In this document: in pieces, positions 60,003-64,000 of the stretch
Layout: each line of letters opens with the position of its first letter
Numbering within the stretch: the first letter of the stretch is position 1
From: Sphingomonas sp. Leaf9
GTDB taxonomy: Bacteria > Pseudomonadota > Alphaproteobacteria > Sphingomonadales > Sphingomonadaceae
DNA: 64,000 nt
Assembly (NCBI RefSeq): GCF_001421355.1
Contig: NZ_LMKC01000003.1
Coordinates: forward strand, 372,164 to 436,163
Direction: 5' to 3'
The notes under the pieces: generated by a model
Seen by the model: the letters and a program-made list of their open reading frames with translations, nothing else
What the model was told of the DNA's origin: nothing
Database searches by the model: none
Made by a program: the position numbers and the translations under genes

Positions 60003-61268
60003 ATGACGAAGCTCAGCGGCGGCGACTCCAAGAGCACCCTGTACTGTTCGTTCTGCGGCAAGTCGCAGCACGAGGTACGCAAGCTGATCGCGGGTCCGAC
60101 CGTGTTCATCTGCGATGAATGCGTCGAATTGTGCAACGACATCATCCGCGAGGAAACGAAGTCGGCACTGGTCGCCAAGAAGGACGGCGGGGTCCCGACG
60201 CCGCAGGAAATCTGCAACGTGCTCGATGATTATGTCATCGGGCAGAAGCAGGCGAAGCGCGTGCTGTCGGTCGCGGTGCACAACCATTACAAGCGGTTGA
60301 ACCACGGTCAGAAGGGTGCCGACGTCGAACTGGCGAAGTCGAACATCCTGCTCGTCGGGCCGACCGGTTGCGGCAAGACGCTGCTGGCGCAGACGCTTGC
60401 GCGAATCCTCGATGTGCCGTTCACAATGGCCGATGCGACGACGCTGACCGAAGCCGGCTATGTCGGTGAGGATGTCGAGAACATCATCCTGAAGCTGCTC
60501 CAAGCCTCCGATTATAATGTCGAGCGGGCACAGCGCGGCATCGTGTACATCGATGAGATCGACAAGATCAGCCGCAAGGCTGAGAATCCGTCGATCACAC
60601 GTGACGTGTCGGGCGAAGGCGTGCAGCAGGCGCTGCTGAAGCTGATGGAAGGCACCACCGCCTCGGTTCCACCGCAGGGTGGCCGCAAGCATCCGCAGCA
60701 GGAATTCCTGCAGGTCGACACGACGAACATCCTGTTCATCTGCGGCGGTGCGTTCGCGGGTCTGGAAAAGATCATCGCGGATCGTCTGCAGGGCAAGTCG
60801 ATCGGCTTCGGCGCCTATGTCGCCGCGCCGGAGGAACGCCGCACCGGCGAGGTGCTGCGTCAGACCGAGCCGGAAGATTTGCTGAAGTTCGGACTGATCC
60901 CCGAATTCGTCGGCCGTCTGCCGGTGATCGCGACGCTCGAGGATCTCGACGTGGCAGCACTCATCAAGATCCTGACCGAACCGAAGAACGCGCTGGTCAA
61001 ACAGTATCAGAAGCTGTTCGACATGGAGGGCGTGAAGCTCGGCTTCAACGACGAGGCGCTGGTATCGGTGTCAAAGCGGGCGATCGAACGCAAGACCGGC
61101 GCGCGCGGGCTTCGCTCGATCCTCGAAGGCATTCTGCTCGACACGATGTTCGACCTGCCGTCGATGGACGGGGTGGACGAGGTCGTGGTTGACAAGGACG
61201 TGATCGAGGGTCGCAAGGAACCGGTACGCGTCTATGCCGAGAAGAAGAAGGCGGGTGACGCGGCGTAA
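60003..61268 (+). CDS. clpX: ATP-dependent Clp protease ATP-binding subunit ClpX
   Basis: A 421-residue AAA+ unfoldase. N-terminal zinc-binding domain ([10 protein letters not shown]... CDECVELC), Walker [13 protein letters not shown], Walker B VYIDEIDK, the IGFGA loop that contacts ClpP, and sensor-2 GARGLRS are all intact. Works with ClpP. A terminator follows. Confidence 0.99.
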   Translation: MTKLSGGDSKSTLYCSFCGKSQHEVRKLIAGPTVFICDECVELCNDIIREETKSALVAKKDGGVPTPQEICNVLDDYVIGQKQAKRVLSVAVHNHYKRLNHGQKGADVELAKSNILLVGPTGCGKTLLAQTLARILDVPFTMADATTLTEAGYVGEDVENIILKLLQASDYNVERAQRGIVYIDEIDKISRKAENPSITRDVSGEGVQQALLKLMEGTTASVPPQGGRKHPQQEFLQVDTTNILFICGGAFAGLEKIIADRLQGKSIGFGAYVAAPEERRTGEVLRQTEPEDLLKFGLIPEFVGRLPVIATLEDLDVAALIKILTEPKNALVKQYQKLFDMEGVKLGFNDEALVSVSKRAIERKTGARGLRSILEGILLDTMFDLPSMDGVDEVVVDKDVIEGRKEPVRVYAEKKKAGDAA

Positions 61269-61297
61269 GCTGCGGGCTGGTCTTTCCAAGTAGCAAG

Positions 61298-61326
61298 CGG
61301 GCGTCGGGTAACCGGCGCCCGTTTTG
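61298..61326 (+). terminator. Rho-independent terminator of clpX
   Basis: A 10-bp stem (one wobble) with arms 61298-61307 and 61312-61321, loop GTAA, then four T. Confidence 0.8.
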
Positions 61327-61334
61327 CGTTGGTT

Positions 61335-61362
61335 CGTCCTTCCGGCGAAGAGCGGAATGACG
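61335..61362. repeat. Degenerate REP-like element
   Basis: CGTCCTTCCGGCGAAGAGCGGAATGACG is a 28-nt near-palindrome related to the elements at 38590 and 38659, in the 146-nt gap between clpX and the HAD gene. Confidence 0.5.
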
Positions 61363-61414
61363 GGGAAGACGTGGGCGACTTTTCTCGGCACGTATCGCGC
61401 GTTATCTCCCGCCC

Positions 61415-62113
61415 ATGCCGATCGACCTTATCTGCCTCGATGCCGACGACACGCTGTGGCACAACATGCGGCATTTCGAGGAGGCGCATGACGCGTTCAG
61501 CGCGATGCTGCGGCCGTTCGCCGACGCAGACGTCGCACGTGAGACGCTGGACGCGTGCGAGAGCCGCAATCTGAAACTCTATGGCTATGGCGCGAAGGGC
61601 TTTACCCTCTCGATGATCGAAACCGCGCTCGAACTGGGTGGCGAGCGGCTGCCGAGTGGGGTGATCGCCGACCTCCTGGCCGCCGGTCGGCGGCTGCTCG
61701 CGCATCCAGTGGAACTGCTGCACGGGATCGAGGCGACGCTGGACGCGCTGGCCCGGCGGGGGCGACTGGTTCTGGTCACCAAGGGCGATCTGTTGCACCA
61801 GGAGGCGAAGCTCGCCGCATCGGGGCTGGGCGATCGCTTTGCGGGTATCGAGATCGTCAGCGACAAGACGAGCGAGACCTTTGCGCGGGTGTTCGATCGC
61901 TACGGCGTCGCGCCCGACCATGCGGTGATGGCGGGTGATTCGATGCGTTCCGATGTCCTGCCCGCGCTCGCTGCCGGGGCATGGGCGGCGTATGTGCCGC
62001 AGGCGCTGGCCTGGTCGCACGAGGCGGGCGAGGCGCCGGTCGATCATCCCCGCTTCCGCCAGTTGCCCGATCTGGCGGCGTTACCCAACTGGATCGACGC
62101 CATCGGCCGGTGA
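61415..62113 (+). CDS. HAD-family hydrolase
   Basis: A 232-residue haloacid-dehalogenase phosphatase. Motif I DADDTLW (Asp nucleophile at residue 8 and Asp10), motif II LVTKGD, conserved Lys in VSDKTSE and motif III AGDSMRSDV are present, with a helical cap (about 20-95). Substrate cannot be read. Start ATG 61415. Confidence 0.9.
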   Translation: MPIDLICLDADDTLWHNMRHFEEAHDAFSAMLRPFADADVARETLDACESRNLKLYGYGAKGFTLSMIETALELGGERLPSGVIADLLAAGRRLLAHPVELLHGIEATLDALARRGRLVLVTKGDLLHQEAKLAASGLGDRFAGIEIVSDKTSETFARVFDRYGVAPDHAVMAGDSMRSDVLPALAAGAWAAYVPQALAWSHEAGEAPVDHPRFRQLPDLAALPNWIDAIGR

Positions 62114-62182
62114 TCGCCCCGCCGCCCATGGAAACATCGCGCGTCCCAAGCATTGGCTTTGCGTAACGATCAGGGAGTGACG

Positions 62183-63349
62183 ATGCCGGCGACACGGGAC
62201 CATGACGCGATGATGGCGGCGGAACGCGAGGAGGTCGTCGTGGCCCCCGGAACGAAACGGGCGTTGCTCGACCGGACGGCGTTGCCATGGTGGTCGATGA
62301 TCGTCCCCCTGCTGGGGCTGGTGGCGATCCTGCTGAATCTGGCCAAGGCGAGCGGTGTCGGTGCTGGACTGGCGGCCGCCGTGATGATCGGTTGCGTGAT
62401 CGCTGCGGTCCATCATGCCGAGGTCGTTGCGCACAAGGTCGGCGAACCGTTCGGCACGCTCGTGCTAGCAGTCGCGGTGACGGTGATCGAAGTCTCGCTG
62501 ATCGTGTCGCTGATGCTGTCGGGATCGGGCGACGTCGCCACCCTCGCGCGCGATACGGTGTTCGCCGCGATCATGATTATTCTGAATTTTATCGTCGGCA
62601 TTTGCCTGCTGGTCGGCGGTATCCGCCATCATGAGCAGCGTTTCGTGCTGCGCGGGGTCAGCGCCGCGCTGTCGGTGCTGGCGGCGATGGCGGTGCTGTC
62701 GCTCGTTCTGCCGAACTATACCTCGACTGTGGCGGGCCCCACGCTGTCGCCGTCGCAACTGACGTTCGTCGCGATCATCTCGGTCATTCTCTATGCGACG
62801 TTCGTGATGGTGCAGACGGTGCGGCACCGCGACTATTTCCTCCCGGCGGTGGATGGTTCGCTGCCGAAGGATGCCCATGCCGAACCGCCCGGCGCGGGGA
62901 CGGCATGGATCGCGTTCGGCGTGCTGTTGGTCGCGCTGGTCGGGGTGGTGCTGCTGGCCAAGGACCTGTCGCCCACGATCGAATCGGCGGTGCTGGGTGC
63001 GGGACTGCCGCTGGCGGTCGTCGGTATCCTGATCGCCGCGCTGGTGCTGGCGCCCGAAAGCCTTGCGGCGGTGAAGGCAGCGCGCAAGGACCGGCTGCAG
63101 ACCAGCCTGAACCTCGCCATGGGGTCGGCGCTGGCGACGATCGGTCTGACGATCCCGAGCGTGGCGATCGTGTCGCTGGTGATGGGCTGGCCGTTGTCGC
63201 TGGGCATCGATGCCAAATCGATGGTGCTGTTCGCGCTGTCGCTGCTCGTATCGACGCTGACGCTGGGCAATGGGCGGACGACGGTGTTGTCGGGCATCGT
63301 CCACCTGACGATCTTTGCCGCCTATCTGTTCATCACCGTCGTTCCCTGA
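62183..63349 (+). CDS. Ca2+/H+ antiporter (ChaA-like)
   Basis: A 388-residue membrane transporter with about eleven helices and the two CaCA-type repeats: GTLVLAVAVTVIEVSLIVSLML and, later, MGSALATIGLTIPSVAIVSLVMG. The acidic residues in the repeats (VTVIEVSL) and the conserved Glu of APESLAAV fit a calcium/proton exchanger such as ChaA. GGGAG lies before ATG 62183. Confidence 0.92.
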   Translation: MPATRDHDAMMAAEREEVVVAPGTKRALLDRTALPWWSMIVPLLGLVAILLNLAKASGVGAGLAAAVMIGCVIAAVHHAEVVAHKVGEPFGTLVLAVAVTVIEVSLIVSLMLSGSGDVATLARDTVFAAIMIILNFIVGICLLVGGIRHHEQRFVLRGVSAALSVLAAMAVLSLVLPNYTSTVAGPTLSPSQLTFVAIISVILYATFVMVQTVRHRDYFLPAVDGSLPKDAHAEPPGAGTAWIAFGVLLVALVGVVLLAKDLSPTIESAVLGAGLPLAVVGILIAALVLAPESLAAVKAARKDRLQTSLNLAMGSALATIGLTIPSVAIVSLVMGWPLSLGIDAKSMVLFALSLLVSTLTLGNGRTTVLSGIVHLTIFAAYLFITVVP

Positions 63350-63350
63350 T

Positions 63351-63578
63351 CTACGGCCGCTGCCGGGCGGCGAGCGCCAGGCCGGCGGCGATCTGCGCCA
63401 CGGCATAGGCACGGCGCAGCGTGGGGCGGCCGACAAACGGGCGGACCAGCCACTGCGCGCCGCCCGCCTGTTCCTGCCACAGCGCGACATGGCGCCGGGG
63501 TTGCAACAGGCCGAGCAGCCCATCGCCGATCATGAAGGTCGCCGCCATTTCGGCGGCACGTTGGGACAGTCGGGTCAT
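63351..63578 (-). CDS. Small hypothetical protein
   Basis: A 75-residue, moderately basic protein with a hydrophobic helix near the C-terminus (AYAVAQIAAGLALAA) and a possible short one near 15-25 (MIGDGLLGLL). ATG 63578 overlaps the peptidase stop as ATGA, so it is translationally coupled. No recognised family. Confidence 0.6.
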   Translation of the reverse strand: MTRLSQRAAEMAATFMIGDGLLGLLQPRRHVALWQEQAGGAQWLVRPFVGRPTLRRAYAVAQIAAGLALAARQRP

Positions 63579-64000
63579 GGCGTCGTAACGCGCGGCGCCT
63601 GCATCCGTTTGATCGCAGGCGACCGCCGCAACAGCCAGGCCATCGGGTCGATCACGATATGCGCGCCGCGCGGTGCGGTGATCGTCGCGCTGCCCCCGGT
63701 CATCGGCAAGGTGCGGCGCGCCCCGTCGATCTCGATCTCGACCGGCAGCGGGAAGGGGCCGTCGCCCGGCACCTGCCAGCGTAGCGTGAGGGCGGTGTCG
63801 CTGCGCTGTTCGATCAGGTCGGGCAACGCCGCTTGCCGCAGATAGACGTCGAAGAACCAGCCAAGGTTCTGCCCGCTCTCCTGCGCCACCGCCGCTTCGA
63901 AATCGCGGGTGGTGGCAAAGCGGGTCGTGAAGTTGCCGGGCTTCGGATCGGGGCGGCCATAGACCAATCGCCGGGTCGCCGCGAAGAAGGCGCGATCCCC
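63575..64000 (-). CDS. M1-family metallopeptidase, C-terminal part (cut by window edge)
   Basis: 141 residues of the C-terminal end are visible; the N-terminus lies beyond position 64000. FFAATRRLVYG, TTRFATTRDFEAAV, and NLGWFFDVYLRQAALPDL resemble the helical domain and FF..LR motif of M1 aminopeptidases, followed by a beta-sandwich ending in APRVTTP. The zinc site is outside the window, so activity cannot be judged. Confidence 0.75.
   Translation of the reverse strand, partial: GDRAFFAATRRLVYGRPDPKPGNFTTRFATTRDFEAAVAQESGQNLGWFFDVYLRQAALPDLIEQRSDTALTLRWQVPGDGPFPLPVEIEIDGARRTLPMTGGSATITAPRGAHIVIDPMAWLLRRSPAIKRMQAPRVTTP

Overview
The window looks like chromosomal core sequence from a high-GC alphaproteobacterium of the Sphingomonas type (Sphingomonadaceae). 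Indicators are the GC-rich coding sequence, the PopZ (DUF2497) gene, the tig/clpP/clpX cluster, a class II DAHP synthase, a MutL carrying the endonuclease motif, and small EIVVCG-type and other proteins that I associate with sphingomonads. I cannot name a species. Almost all of it is densely packed housekeeping sequence. There is no prophage, insertion sequence, CRISPR array, plasmid gene set or recognisable defence island.

Layout. 0-6.5 kb: two tandem Tat-type ferritin-like lipoproteins, a LacI regulator, then a PDZ protein, response regulator and histidine kinase read as one overlapping unit, and two small uncharacterised proteins. 6.5-13.6 kb: a GH18-like/NodB/GT2 fusion facing a serine-protease autotransporter. 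13.7-19.7 kb: twin tRNA-Lys genes and the cell-shape operon mreB-mreC-mreD-mrdA-rodA (minus strand, four of the five genes joined by 4-nt overlaps). 19.8-27.3 kb: mutL, an orphan molybdenum hydroxylase large subunit, class II DAHP synthase, a TM2 protein and cysS. 27.5-35.4 kb: a 51-residue ORF and isocitrate lyase, tRNA-Cys, then pcm, a TolC-like gene, popZ and valS on the plus strand. 35.5-43.3 kb: branched-chain amino-acid genes leuA, ilvC, ilvN and ilvB with a BLUF photoreceptor, a YceI protein and miaA. 43.3-47.7 kb: serB, a Sel1/SPOR protein, and a ParA-like ATPase with a small partner and a TPR/SPOR protein. 47.7-51.5 kb: pyrC-like and pyrB, ruvX, and a DUF3089 hydrolase. 51.6-55.7 kb: gatC-gatA-(51-residue membrane ORF)-gatB and a cyclophilin. 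55.8-64 kb: two small ORFs, tRNA-Leu, trigger factor, a GT2 enzyme, clpP, clpX, a HAD phosphatase, a Ca2+/H+ antiporter, a small protein and the C-terminal end of an M1-type peptidase cut by the window edge.

How the genes work together: most group into known pathways (elongasome; valine/leucine synthesis; tRNA-dependent amidation by GatCAB; pyrimidine synthesis; protein folding and proteolysis). I found no convincing new multi-gene system. The points most worth a second look are a sharply AT-rich patch inside valS; an unannotated-size membrane ORF wedged between gatA and gatB; a dihydroorotase homologue lacking metal ligands fused by overlap to pyrB; the ParA/RHH-like/SPOR cluster; a ferritin-like paralogue that has lost ligands; an 8-G run directly after the start codon of the TolC-like gene; and REP-like intergenic repeats.
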